Position numbers and translations under genes: made by a program. The notes beneath the pieces were generated by a model, which worked only from the letters and a program-made list of their open reading frames with translations, did no database searches and had not been told where the DNA came from. Below are positions 17,203-26,404 of a stretch of 64,000 nucleotides of DNA, one piece after another. Within the stretch, counting starts at the first letter, position 1. Every line of letters starts with the position of its first letter. The DNA is from Bacillota bacterium (GTDB lineage Bacteria > Bacillota > Clostridia > Lachnospirales > Lachnospiraceae), in assembly GCA_023407575.1 (NCBI GenBank), contig JAEYLX010000051.1, positions 62,001 through 126,000 of the forward strand. Direction: 5' to 3'.

Positions 17203-17907
17203 TTAATTAACGGTTTTTCGCATCTCGATTAAAAGAATATGGGAGTCCATTTCTGCCTTGATTTCCAGTTCTTCTTCAGAAACCTCCATAGCATCCCTGG
17301 CTTCCAAGACCAAGTTGTTGATATTTGCAGTTCCTTCTATTTGTACCAAATATGCCTGTCGATTTTTATCGATCTTATAATTAATAGAATTTCCTTGCTC
17401 CAAATATACTACATGAAGATTGGCATCCTGATGAATTTTGATGGGTGCTGCTCCTTCTATGGAGGACACAACGTGAAACCATTTATTTTTTCTCAAATCC
17501 CAGTCCAATCTATACTCTCCATACTGTGGCGTATGCCCAAGACGATCTGGATAAATCCATATCTGTAATATTCTTGTTACTTCGCTTCCTAAATTATGTT
17601 CACTATGATATACCCCTGTTCCTGCACTCATATATTGAACATGTCCTCGCTGCAAAGTACTTTTATTTTTCATGCTATCGCCATGAGTTAGCTCACCGTC
17701 TATTACGTAAGATATAATCTCCATGTCTTTATGCGGATGAGTATCAAAGCCAGTATCCGGAGCAATTAAATCATCATTAATCACTCTTAGTACTCCAAAA
17801 TTTATATTCAAAGGATTATAGTATTCTGCAAAGGAAAAGTGAAAAATACTTTGAAGCCATCCCAAATCACTTTTTCCCATCTTCTTATAATCTAATTTTT
17901 TTAGCAT
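17203..17907 (-). CDS. Pirin-family bicupin protein (quercetinase-like)
   Basis: The product has 234 residues, ATG 17907 after GAGAGGAG. The N-terminal cupin has the pirin metal ligands in THPHKDMEIISYVIDGELTHGDS (~residues 57-79) and HSEHN (~101). The C-terminal half is the second, degenerate cupin. The length matches the short YhhW-type pirins, which show quercetin 2,3-dioxygenase activity in E. coli. It lies 65 bp after an extradiol dioxygenase, on the same strand and near a YodB-like thiol sensor. In Bacillus such genes respond to quinones, so a role in detoxifying aromatic electrophiles is likely. Confidence 0.88.
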   Translation of the reverse strand: MLKKLDYKKMGKSDLGWLQSIFHFSFAEYYNPLNINFGVLRVINDDLIAPDTGFDTHPHKDMEIISYVIDGELTHGDSMKNKSTLQRGHVQYMSAGTGVYHSEHNLGSEVTRILQIWIYPDRLGHTPQYGEYRLDWDLRKNKWFHVVSSIEGAAPIKIHQDANLHVVYLEQGNSINYKIDKNRQAYLVQIEGTANINNLVLEARDAMEVSEEELEIKAEMDSHILLIEMRKTVN

Positions 17908-17972
17908 CGCTTACTCCTCTCTGCATCAGCCATTGTAAATTATAGAATGGCTATAATCTATAGGATTTCAAT

Positions 17973-18764
17973 TTAGTAAAACATATAGGAGGTCATGGAC
18001 AAGGCTCCTAATGTACAGGAGTCGTTAAAAACCATTAGCTCGTCACTATCCTTCGACGCTCCAAGTACATATAAGAGTGGATAAAAATGCTCAGGTGTCG
18101 TAAACGATCTTAAAGCTGCTTGCCCTGCCTTCTTATATTGAATTACATCATCAAAGTTCCTCTTTTGTACCTTATCTTTGATGTACGCATCAAATTCTTC
18201 TGCCCAAGCAAAACCTTTTTCCACAGACCAATCCACCAGTCTAAGATTATGCACCACATTACCACTGCCAAAGATTAGTACTCCCTGTTCTCGAAGCTTC
18301 TCCAATTCTTTTCCTAGCTGATAATGTGTTTGAGCATCTGCATTTCTATCTATACTTAGCTGATATACCGGAATCTCTGCCTTTGGATACATCCTATGAA
18401 GAACGGACCAGGTTCCATGGTCATAGCCCCAATTGTAATCAGTCTTAACCTCTTTTTGTACCAATTCTTTCGTTAACTTAGCAAATTCAGGTGATCCCTT
18501 TGACTTATATTCAATCTTATAGATCTCTTCTGGAAATCCATAAATATCATATATCATCTTGGGATATTCTTCGTCAATAATTCGTGTACCCTCCGTGTAC
18601 CAATGCGCTGAGATAGCCAATATCGCTGTAGGTGTGGGAATAAGCTTTGCCACTCTTTCCCATTCTCTTGTATATTCGTTATCCTCCACTGCATTCATCG
18701 GTGATCCGTGTCCTACAAAAAGTACAGGCATTTTATCCCCCGTGTTATTGGAATTATGATTCAT
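17973..18764 (-). CDS. ygiD: LigB-family extradiol dioxygenase (YgiD/4,5-DOPA dioxygenase-like)
   Basis: The product has 263 residues, ATG 18764 after GAAAGGAG. Conserved metal-site elements are FVGHGSPMNAV (His ~20), ISAHWYTEGT (His ~53), DHGTWSVLHRMYPKA (~120) and GSGNVVHNLR (His ~178), matching the class III extradiol ring-cleavage family YgiD. Members cleave catechols such as DOPA with non-haem iron or zinc. The enzyme needs oxygen, odd for an obligate anaerobe, so the natural activity may be binding or removing quinone precursors. It starts a two-gene unit with pirin, divergent from the YodB-like regulator. Confidence 0.88.
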   Translation of the reverse strand: MNHNSNNTGDKMPVLFVGHGSPMNAVEDNEYTREWERVAKLIPTPTAILAISAHWYTEGTRIIDEEYPKMIYDIYGFPEEIYKIEYKSKGSPEFAKLTKELVQKEVKTDYNWGYDHGTWSVLHRMYPKAEIPVYQLSIDRNADAQTHYQLGKELEKLREQGVLIFGSGNVVHNLRLVDWSVEKGFAWAEEFDAYIKDKVQKRNFDDVIQYKKAGQAALRSFTTPEHFYPLLYVLGASKDSDELMVFNDSCTLGALSMTSYMFY

Positions 18765-18871
18765 AATACTCTCCTTTCATTCGCTAACAAATTAGAATAT
18801 GTTTGCTCCTTAATTTATCTAAACTCACAAACCTTCTCTTTTTATTTCTATGTTATTTTAGAATTTTATTG

Positions 18872-18928
18872 CTTACTTTATGTAAGTATGTTACTATAAG
18901 TTTGTTTCTATTGTCAAGTAAGTACTTG
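18872..18928 (-). promoter_or_regulatory. Divergent control region with TACTTAC-type palindromes
   Basis: The palindrome CAAGTA-AG-TACTTG (18915-18928) overlaps a minus-strand TTGACA (18917-18912), with TAACAT about 18 bp downstream. A second palindrome, CTTAC-N5-GTAAG (18872-18886), lies downstream of the -10. Both share a TACTTAC-like half site and sit between the dioxygenase gene and the HxlR/YodB-type regulator, the expected place for its operators. Confidence 0.55.
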
Positions 18929-19024
18929 AAAATATAATTAAAACAAGATGAAATGACGAGTCGTTTTATTTGTCATAAATAAAGTTATAACATATTTTTA
19001 CTTTGCCTAGGATGAGGTGATATT

Positions 19025-19333
19025 ATGCATGATGTTTCTTTATGTCCCAAATATGAAAGAGCGTTTGAAATACTGGGGAAGCGCTGGACTGGTTTAATAA
19101 TTAAAGTAATGATGGATGGTCCAAAAAGATTTTCCGATATATCCTCACAGATTCCACATTTAAGTGACCGTATGCTCGGAGAACGTTTTAAAGAATTAGA
19201 AGGGCTAGGAATTATAAAAAGAAATGTGTACCCTGAAACTCCGGTAAGAATTGAATATGAGCTTACCGTGAAGGGAAAAGCTTTAGATAATGCTTTGAAG
19301 GAAGTACAGGTTTGGGCTACAAAGTGGATGTGA
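19025..19333 (+). CDS. HxlR-family redox regulator, YodB-like
   Basis: The product has 102 residues, ATG 19025 after GATGAGGTG. It is a single winged-helix domain very like Bacillus YodB: LCPKYERAFEILGKRWTGLI, MMDGPKRFSDIS, LSDRMLGERFKELE and PETPVRIEYELT. The one N-terminal Cys (residue 7) aligns with the redox-sensing Cys6 of YodB, which is modified by quinones or diamide and then releases DNA. The divergent pirin and dioxygenase genes are its likely targets. Confidence 0.88.
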   Translation: MHDVSLCPKYERAFEILGKRWTGLIIKVMMDGPKRFSDISSQIPHLSDRMLGERFKELEGLGIIKRNVYPETPVRIEYELTVKGKALDNALKEVQVWATKWM

Positions 19334-19442
19334 TAACCTAGTTAAATCAATAAATTAACTAATTGTCTGTACACCCTTTCTATGCTATAGTAGAAGATAG
19401 AAATACATATCTCCTAATTCTTAACAGAAAGGGTTTACGTTT

Positions 19443-20633
19443 ATGAAAAAAAATATTTTACGTTATTTAGCAGCCGCATTTATGTTTGCAATGATACTAA
19501 GCTTTGCACCTACTGCCTCTGCAGCAACAACATTGGATTATCATGCTTACATGGGTGTCCAGACTAATACACAGATCTGGATCTTCCGTAATGCCTATGA
19601 TGAACCCACTTATGGTTTTGGAAAGGATGCTTTTAAAGGTCTTAGCTCTGTAAGTGGTACCAAGGTTACTTCCTACAAAGGAACCTTTACAGATGCTGCT
19701 ATTACAAAAGATGGGACTTATACTGTAACATTGGATAAACCAGACTTTTCAACAGAAACCTCCATGTCACAGCTCTATGTATCTACGGACATTCCCAATT
19801 ATGAAAGTATTAAAGTGAAGGATGTCTCTGTTAAAATTGATGGTAAGACCATCTATACCTTTGATAAAGCAATTCTTAATCCTGAAAGCTTTACCTATGT
19901 TCAAATTATGTGCCTTAACATATGGAACAAGGAGGTTGCTTCCTTATTCACACCTAAGCTCCCTTTTACCAAATGTGAAATCACATTTACTATAAGTGGA
20001 CTTGATAAAGCGAAAGCAGAGCAGGATAAGCTTAAGGATTTTACTGTTAAATTAACAAAGGATGCTGCTGTAATTACAGGTTATACAGGCTCTAGTACCT
20101 CTGTTACAATACCTTCCAAGGCTTATGGCAAGCCTGTTACAGAGATTGGTGCAAATGCTTTTGCAAATACGAAAGTTACTAAAGTTACTTATCCTGGTAC
20201 ACTGACAACTATCGGCAAAAATGCCTTCTATAATACAAAGCTTACCGATGTAACTATACCAAAAGGAGTAGCCAGTATCGGAGATGGAGCCTTTGCAGCT
20301 TCTACTGGAATTAAATCCTTTGCTGTAGCCAAAGGCAATGCTAAGTTTGTTGCTAAAGATGGGATTATCTTTAGTAAAGATATGGCAATCTTAGTTGCTT
20401 ATCCTGCTGGAAAGACAGCAACCTCTTATACGGTAGCAAGTACTATTACTAAGATTCAAGGCGGTGCTTTTGACGGATGTACAAAGCTTACCAAGATAAC
20501 GATACCTGCCACTGTTAAGACCATTGGTACTGATGCTTTTAAAGGCGCAACAAAGCTTACCATTTATACACCATCAACTTCTGCTGCCTACACTTACGCA
20601 ACAAAGCAGGGAATTAAGGTTAAGAAAAGCTAA
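19443..20633 (+). CDS. Secreted leucine-rich-repeat (BspA/LRR_5) protein
   Basis: The product has 396 residues with a Sec signal peptide (MKKNILRYLAAAFMFAMILS, cleavage near APTASAA). The N-terminal ~170 residues resemble a heme- or ligand-binding NEAT-like beta fold only loosely (repeated YTVTLDKPDF, TFDKAILNPE). The C-terminal ~190 residues are BspA-type LRRs: EIGANAFANTKVTKVTYPGTLTTIGKNAF and later copies of the form T-I-P-x-V-x-x-I-G-x-x-A-F. No LPXTG or SLH anchor follows the last repeat, so it may be released or bound non-covalently. It is followed by a terminator and is monocistronic. Confidence 0.85.
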   Translation: MKKNILRYLAAAFMFAMILSFAPTASAATTLDYHAYMGVQTNTQIWIFRNAYDEPTYGFGKDAFKGLSSVSGTKVTSYKGTFTDAAITKDGTYTVTLDKPDFSTETSMSQLYVSTDIPNYESIKVKDVSVKIDGKTIYTFDKAILNPESFTYVQIMCLNIWNKEVASLFTPKLPFTKCEITFTISGLDKAKAEQDKLKDFTVKLTKDAAVITGYTGSSTSVTIPSKAYGKPVTEIGANAFANTKVTKVTYPGTLTTIGKNAFYNTKLTDVTIPKGVASIGDGAFAASTGIKSFAVAKGNAKFVAKDGIIFSKDMAILVAYPAGKTATSYTVASTITKIQGGAFDGCTKLTKITIPATVKTIGTDAFKGATKLTIYTPSTSAAYTYATKQGIKVKKS

Positions 20634-20698
20634 GATAGTACAATGATATAACTGCTTAACCCTGAGCTGGATTTCGCTTTGGTAGAACTATAACCAAT

Positions 20699-20742
20699 AA
20701 TGGCTGTTGCAAAAAATAATTATATTTTTGCAACAGCCATTA
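20699..20742. terminator. Strong bidirectional terminator
   Basis: A 17-bp perfect stem (AATGGCTGTTGCAAAAA and its complement ending at 20742) lies between convergent genes and is rich in A/T at both ends. Confidence 0.85.
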
Positions 20743-20744
20743 TT

Positions 20745-21458
20745 TTATAAAACCATATCTTTTACCAAGCGAACATTACCATCCATGATAGTATAATCAC
20801 TTAACAGCTCTCCTTCAATCTCGGGAGAAATATTGGAATGTATATAGAGTGTAGCCAGCCCCGCTTCTTTAGCACCCTTAATATCAGCGATATAATCATT
20901 TCCAATCATAATACTTTCCTTGGGATTTAACTGGTATTGCTCTATCAACGCACTATAAAATTTAGGGGAGGGTTTTTTATACCCATAATCTGAGGATAAT
21001 AAGATTCCATCAAAATACTCTGGCAGTTTTAACATCTGAAACTCCGGCATAGTAAATTCCCGTTGGGCATTTGATAGCAAAAACACCTTTTTACCCTGAC
21101 TTTTTAGAGCTTCCAGCAGTTCAATGACGCCCTCATATAGCTTAACATAGTCTAAGGATAATATTCGAAATACCTTCGCTGTTTCTTCCACAAGCTCCTT
21201 ATCTGCTTTAACTCCTTTATCTTCATAAATTTGTTGAAACACCTGCGTAATATCTATTTCAACCTCATCACAATTATCCCTCTTCGCTTCTTCCAGCTGG
21301 CATAGTCTACGATAATTCTTTTTTATTTCATTCGCTGAGTACTCAGCGCCGTGAAATAAGTAATACAGCCTTACTTTCTCCCAAAAACTTCTCTTATTTT
21401 CGTTGGTATGTATATCCACCAGCGTTCCATATAAGTCAAAAATATAATTCTTAAACAT
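20745..21458 (-). CDS. HAD-superfamily hydrolase
   Basis: The product has 237 residues from ATG 21458 (MFKNYIFDLYGT) after GAGAGGA; a TTG at 21476 would add six residues. Motif I is FDLYGTLVD, where the usual second Asp is Tyr, as in haloacid-dehalogenase-type members. Motif II is VFLLSNAQ, motif III includes Lys in GYKKPSPKFY, and motif IV is MIGNDYIADIKGA. A helical cap (C1) lies between motifs I and II. It is probably a phosphatase of unknown small-molecule substrate. It stands alone, convergent with the LRR gene. Confidence 0.88.
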   Translation of the reverse strand: MFKNYIFDLYGTLVDIHTNENKRSFWEKVRLYYLFHGAEYSANEIKKNYRRLCQLEEAKRDNCDEVEIDITQVFQQIYEDKGVKADKELVEETAKVFRILSLDYVKLYEGVIELLEALKSQGKKVFLLSNAQREFTMPEFQMLKLPEYFDGILLSSDYGYKKPSPKFYSALIEQYQLNPKESIMIGNDYIADIKGAKEAGLATLYIHSNISPEIEGELLSDYTIMDGNVRLVKDMVL

Positions 21459-21667
21459 GTTATTTCCTCTCAGCAATATCAGATTATGTATATCAGTTCC
21501 AAGCTTTTCTTTATATTATCTATTCTTATTATAGCAAGACATCGTTGCTTTGTAACCCTTTGATTTATATTCCTCATAATCCTACACAATGTAGATGGAT
21601 ATTACTACTCATAATCTCATGCTCTCATCAATATAATGTAATAATGCTATATAAGCTAGGAGGGTAT

Positions 21668-22633
21668 ATGAAAAAAATTTTCTTAAAAACTTTGATTGTC
21701 TGTGCGGTGGTTTTTCTATTTCCATTTATCCTTACACTGCTTATTTCGAATCATCCTCCCAAGTCTTCCTCTGAAATCATTGACTTTACCATTTACTATG
21801 AGGTGAACGGCTCGAGAGATAAGCTAACCTTTGAAAATTATCTGCTTGGTGTGGTTGCTGCCAATATGCCTGCCAGCTACGAGCTAGAGGCTCTTAAGGC
21901 TCAGGCAGTCATTGCTCGTACCTATGCTTTATATAATATTTCTCTCCTCACAGAGAAGAGTCCTGAGCAAAAAACCTTTACAACCTCAGAACTAGGTTTA
22001 GCCTATATAAGTTTGGATGATCTTAGTAAGTTATGGGGTAATGAGGATTATAATACCTATCTAAGTCGTCTTGAAAATGCAGTGTATGCAACAGAAGGTG
22101 AAGTTCTTCTATACGAAGATGCACTTATTCTTCCTGTATTTTTTAACACAGGCTCCGGTTCAACTAGAAATGCTTCCGAAGCCTGGGGAATTGAAATTCC
22201 ATATCTTTTGAGCGTACCCAGCAAACAGGATGTTACCTCAATTAATTATCTTAAGATTTTGGAGTATAATGTCAGCGATATCCTCGATCTATTGATTAAA
22301 TATTATCCAGACCTTAGTGTAACTACGGACAATTTCTTTGAAAATGTAATGGTTAATACCAGAGACAGTGCCAATTATGTACTGGAAATGAAACTCGGTA
22401 ACTTGACCGTATCTGGCGAAGAATTTGCTAAAGTGCTCAGCCTGCCCTCCAATCATTATTACATAGAAAACTATGAAGGTAACGTGCGAATCATCTGTAA
22501 CGGCGCAGGACATGGAGTGGGACTTAGCCAGTATGGTGCAAATGCCATGGCAGAGGAAGGCTCTTCTTTTGAAGATATTCTTCAGTATTATTATACTGGC
22601 GTTAATTTTGCTACCATTAAGGGTAAAAACTAA
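21668..22633 (+). CDS. spoIID: SpoIID, stage II sporulation lytic transglycosylase
   Basis: The product has 321 residues from ATG 21668 (MKKIFLKTLIVC), with TAGGAGG upstream. A longer frame from 21545 lacks a site. An N-terminal membrane anchor (~8-27) is followed by the SpoIID domain: FENYLLGVVAANMP, YELEALKAQAVIARTYAL (containing the catalytic Glu region), GEVLLY, FFNTGSGSTRNASEAWG, and the signature GAGHGVGLSQYGANAMA near the C-terminus. SpoIID degrades glycan strands during engulfment of the forespore together with SpoIIP and SpoIIM. Its presence indicates an endospore former. It is monocistronic here, likely under sigma-E in the mother cell, although no sigma-E promoter was identified with certainty. 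Confidence 0.93.
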   Translation: MKKIFLKTLIVCAVVFLFPFILTLLISNHPPKSSSEIIDFTIYYEVNGSRDKLTFENYLLGVVAANMPASYELEALKAQAVIARTYALYNISLLTEKSPEQKTFTTSELGLAYISLDDLSKLWGNEDYNTYLSRLENAVYATEGEVLLYEDALILPVFFNTGSGSTRNASEAWGIEIPYLLSVPSKQDVTSINYLKILEYNVSDILDLLIKYYPDLSVTTDNFFENVMVNTRDSANYVLEMKLGNLTVSGEEFAKVLSLPSNHYYIENYEGNVRIICNGAGHGVGLSQYGANAMAEEGSSFEDILQYYYTGVNFATIKGKN

Positions 22634-22662
22634 GAGGGATTAATATTGGGACGTTTTCCACG

Positions 22663-25068
22663 CTAATTATATTTTTTCATTAAAAATAGAAATTCATTTA
22701 TCCATATATTGAGGCGGGATTCCTCCTGCCTCTCTTTTTCTAATAGTCCAAGATGGAAGCTTCTTAATTTGCTGACATCCTCTGGCTTCATCTCTTCCTG
22801 GGCATATCTGCAGCGCATAAACACATCTGCCACCTGAACAAAGGTGATGCCTTTATATCTAAAATCTTCCTGCACTCGTTTTGACAGCATAAACACGGTT
22901 TCCTGTGGAAGTAACTGAAAGCCTTCTCTTTTTAGTTGGTGTAAGATCCTTAGAAACAGGATATGAACTTTCATACTATTATCTGAGTTAGCTAATAATG
23001 CTTTATAACGGTATTTAAGTATTATATAATAAATTACCAGAAGGATAAGTAACAACGGAATTAAAAGCAACAAAAGAAACGCTGTCCCTTTGGTATTTTC
23101 TTTTTCTAATATAACCTCTTGATCTATAACTGGATCTTCGGATAAATTTTGTCCTGGATTAGGATAATTATAATTACCAGAGGCATTCCCATTCCCAATG
23201 GAATTAGATGCTGTTGGCCAAGCAGAATAACGATTTTCATAAAATGGTGCCGTTGCCTCGAAGGGTATCCAGCCAACTCCTTCAAAGTAAGCCTCTGCCC
23301 ACGCATGCGCCTGACTATTTGTCACCAAATACATGTCACCGTCTTTTTTGTCAAACACCCCAAGATAACCTTCTACATATCGGGTGGGAATTCCAATACA
23401 ACGGCCAAGTACAGCCATTGCAGTTGCATAGTAAGTACAGTAACCTTGTTTTGTTTCAAAAAGAAAGTAATCTGCAAAATCTTTACCTTCTGGGAGAGGT
23501 TCTACTTCTAAGGTGTATGTATAATTTGATATAAGGTATTGTTCGATTGCTTTTAATTTCTCATACTTTGTGGAATAGTCCCTTGTAAGATCCTGTGCTA
23601 GTTGATAGACGCGTTCTGGTAACTTATCCGGAAGGTCTAAATAGCGTTCCTGAATCATTTTTGCTCTAGCTTTCAGGTTTTGATACGTTTCCATCCAATA
23701 TGCAGAATCCTCGAAGCCATACTCATTAAGGGATTTCATATTAATCCAGGACTTTGTTTCTTCCGATGGTATTGGCCCACCATAATTAGAATATGTAAAT
23801 GCATCTTGTTCCATTAGCAAGTTGGCAAAAGCATTATCTTTCAAATTTAATTCAAAGTATTCCACTTGATAGGAGGTACCATTTCCTCGTGGTTTTTTAA
23901 AGCTAATCTGCGGCATATCAAGTGACAGCTTTTTGTAGCTGGTATAAATGGTATACTCATTCATCTTAAGGGGATAAAAAAAGGTTTTTGTTTTGAGGTT
24001 GTTATATTTAATCTGTATTTCTCTTTTTTTTACTAAGGCGTTGTCCTTTTGCGCTTCTTGACCAAGTCTCGCAATTGCAGCATATAATTCTTTATAGTCC
24101 AGGCGATATTCCAAGTCCTGCTCCATATAGTTAAGTTTACTTTTTACCCATCGATTGCTGTCATAAATATCACTTACCGATCCAGTAAGATATACTGTTT
24201 TGTCCTCGGACAATCCCGCAAGCTTAAGGGCAACCTTGTTATCTTTAATAACCGTTCCGCCTTGATTAAGCTCTCCCCCATCTTCTGAATATCCTGTATA
24301 ATTTACAGAAAACTCACTTTTTCCATCCTTAAAATAATATTCAATATTTGTTTTCATAACCTCATATTGCTCTTTAATATTTTGATACATCATCTTGATT
24401 GCAGTCCATTTCATTGGCTCAGGCCTTGCGGGCAATAGTGCTGTAAAGAGTGCCAACATGAGGCATACTGGAACCAGATAAAGAATACCGCCTAGTTTTT
24501 TTTGGATACCGATCTTTCTGCAATAGATAGTCTCACAAATTTCAGCAAGGTTTGTCATAATATAAAAAATGCAAATTAAAACCGTTGCTTTATTTAAATT
24601 AATATGACCAATAGACAGGATAATTAATGTAGTTGCTATTACAATAGCTAAAATATATTTTAAGGTTTGCCTCCGAATGATTAAATAGAAAACGATAGCT
24701 GCAATAAACGAAACTCCTAAAAGCACTGCATAAGCATATTTTGACGAGTATTGCTCTATGCTGCCATTGTACTCACCAATCCAGACAATAAAATTTAAAA
24801 TTTGTTCCCAAGGATTGATGCTTAATCTAACAAGGATAACAATGGATAGGACAACTACTGCCGCTAGTAGCAGATATGTAATAATATTTTTCCGAAACAA
24901 GTCAAACAGATAGACCAATACTGCTGATCCTACCGCAAGAATTCCGCAAAGAAACATGGTTACTCTAAAATTATAATATCCATTAATGGCCAAAATAAAT
25001 GCAAAGACTAAAGCCATGCTTAACAATGCATTATAAATATTATTAAGTTCTTCCTTCTTTTTTAGCAT
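22663..25068 (-). CDS. Membrane transglutaminase-like protein (TgpA-type)
   Basis: The product has 801 residues. Seven membrane helices in the first ~215 residues precede a large extracytoplasmic region with the transglutaminase core: Cys544 in QGYCTYYATAMAVLGR, His588 in SQAHAWAEAYF, and the third residue in WIPFEATAP (Glu where Asp is common). A further helix (~664-688) leads to a cytoplasmic tail with a DUF4129-like helical part. It is third in a MoxR, DUF58, transglutaminase operon, a widespread arrangement with unproven function, possibly envelope protein maturation. It overlaps nothing and starts 30 bp after the DUF58 stop. Confidence 0.9.
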   Translation of the reverse strand: MLKKKEELNNIYNALLSMALVFAFILAINGYYNFRVTMFLCGILAVGSAVLVYLFDLFRKNIITYLLLAAVVVLSIVILVRLSINPWEQILNFIVWIGEYNGSIEQYSSKYAYAVLLGVSFIAAIVFYLIIRRQTLKYILAIVIATTLIILSIGHINLNKATVLICIFYIMTNLAEICETIYCRKIGIQKKLGGILYLVPVCLMLALFTALLPARPEPMKWTAIKMMYQNIKEQYEVMKTNIEYYFKDGKSEFSVNYTGYSEDGGELNQGGTVIKDNKVALKLAGLSEDKTVYLTGSVSDIYDSNRWVKSKLNYMEQDLEYRLDYKELYAAIARLGQEAQKDNALVKKREIQIKYNNLKTKTFFYPLKMNEYTIYTSYKKLSLDMPQISFKKPRGNGTSYQVEYFELNLKDNAFANLLMEQDAFTYSNYGGPIPSEETKSWINMKSLNEYGFEDSAYWMETYQNLKARAKMIQERYLDLPDKLPERVYQLAQDLTRDYSTKYEKLKAIEQYLISNYTYTLEVEPLPEGKDFADYFLFETKQGYCTYYATAMAVLGRCIGIPTRYVEGYLGVFDKKDGDMYLVTNSQAHAWAEAYFEGVGWIPFEATAPFYENRYSAWPTASNSIGNGNASGNYNYPNPGQNLSEDPVIDQEVILEKENTKGTAFLLLLLIPLLLILLVIYYIILKYRYKALLANSDNSMKVHILFLRILHQLKREGFQLLPQETVFMLSKRVQEDFRYKGITFVQVADVFMRCRYAQEEMKPEDVSKLRSFHLGLLEKERQEESRLNIWINEFLFLMKKYN

Positions 25069-25097
25069 AAGAATACCCTCCAGGAATTTATGGTTTG

Positions 25098-26291
25098 CTA
25101 AGCAATCTCTTTTGACAATATGTCTTCAATGTCATTATCCGACATAATCTGATATATTTTAATTCCTGATAACCTAATTCCATCCATAAGGTCCTTTGTC
25201 GCCTCGGTCACATCATCACTAATAAAAAGAATACTTATGCTATTTTGCAAGGCAAGTGCCTTCAGGGCTGTCATATACAATTCTTTGGAAAGGGTATGGG
25301 TAACAACAATATAGAACATCCCTCTTTCCCCTTTTCTTAGGCTTTCCGCAATTAGCGCCTCAATTGGCTGTTTTCCATCAAAGTTAATTTTGGCACAGGC
25401 TTTATAGAAGACATTAAAGGTTTCTTTGGAGGATATGGTATAGTTTGTTCGTTCCGCTTTATCATAAATAATATGAGCAGGAGTATTTCGTACTGCGTAA
25501 TAATTCGCTATGGCAAGTACGCTTTCAATTATTTTATCTTCAAAAATAATTACTTTTAATTCCTCCTCTTTTATTCGAGCAAGATCCATGAAAATTGCAA
25601 TCTCTGACTTTGGAATTTCTTGATATTTTCTGGAGATTAGCTCTTTCATTCTAGCAGAAGCCTTCCAATGGATGCGCTTTCTACTATCTCCAGGACTGTA
25701 TTTTCGAATCTCCGTATCCAACTCCTCTTCTGCTGTGTTGCTATACCTGGTTGGATTTTTCACATCTTCCTGTGTTAAAGCAATTCCCAGCCTATCAATA
25801 GGAACTACTCTGGGAAGTACATATACTTTAAGTCTTGAAGGCAGTGGATACTTTATGGTAAAAAGATATAAGTAATCCGTCACTTCAACAGAATCAATTC
25901 CGACCTCATATTCCCCACGGTAATTGCATTTCATTCTGGTATATAATTTCTCACTCTCTCCTGGCAATAAACAATATTCGTTAATCCCAGAACTAATCTC
26001 CATGGTGGATTTCTCCTTAAAGAAATTAACTTTAATTCTGCTAAAGGTTATAAAGTTTTCATTTGCGATTGTAAAAGAATAATCATTCCACTCACCTTTT
26101 CGCACCAATACACTTTCTATCGATTGTGCAAGTTTAAATTGAAAATATACAAATAGAGTATATAAAAACGATAACAGCGGAGTTAATAAAGAAAGGTAAA
26201 ATAAGGAATACGAAATAGACCCACCAAAATAGGAAACAAAGACTCCACTTCCAATTATCGCAATCACACAGATAATACGGTTTAATCTCAT
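25098..26291 (-). CDS. DUF58 domain protein
   Basis: The product has 397 residues, ATG 26291 after AGGGAGG. Two membrane helices at the N-terminus (~5-45) are followed by a beta-rich segment (~55-160) and the DUF58 signature EEELDTEIRKYSPGDSRKRIHWKASARMKELISR (residues ~190-225, in two parts). The C-terminal part is VWA-like (EIAIFMDL). DUF58 proteins always pair with MoxR ATPases, and here lie between MoxR and the transglutaminase. The role is probably to link the ATPase to membrane targets. Confidence 0.9.
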   Translation of the reverse strand: MRLNRIICVIAIIGSGVFVSYFGGSISYSLFYLSLLTPLLSFLYTLFVYFQFKLAQSIESVLVRKGEWNDYSFTIANENFITFSRIKVNFFKEKSTMEISSGINEYCLLPGESEKLYTRMKCNYRGEYEVGIDSVEVTDYLYLFTIKYPLPSRLKVYVLPRVVPIDRLGIALTQEDVKNPTRYSNTAEEELDTEIRKYSPGDSRKRIHWKASARMKELISRKYQEIPKSEIAIFMDLARIKEEELKVIIFEDKIIESVLAIANYYAVRNTPAHIIYDKAERTNYTISSKETFNVFYKACAKINFDGKQPIEALIAESLRKGERGMFYIVVTHTLSKELYMTALKALALQNSISILFISDDVTEATKDLMDGIRLSGIKIYQIMSDNDIEDILSKEIA

Positions 26292-26404
26292 AAACTTTAC
26301 CTCCCTCTCACATAAGTTTGTTCTTCGTTAAATGTCTGCTTTGAATTAACAATAACAACTAATTACTTTAACATACCTACCTGTGTATTAAAGCTTAGTT
26401 CAGA

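Noticed and set aside
21545..21667. Longer SpoIID frame
   Set aside because: The signal anchor begins at ATG 21668 behind TAGGAGG. The upstream codons are not typical and have no start site.
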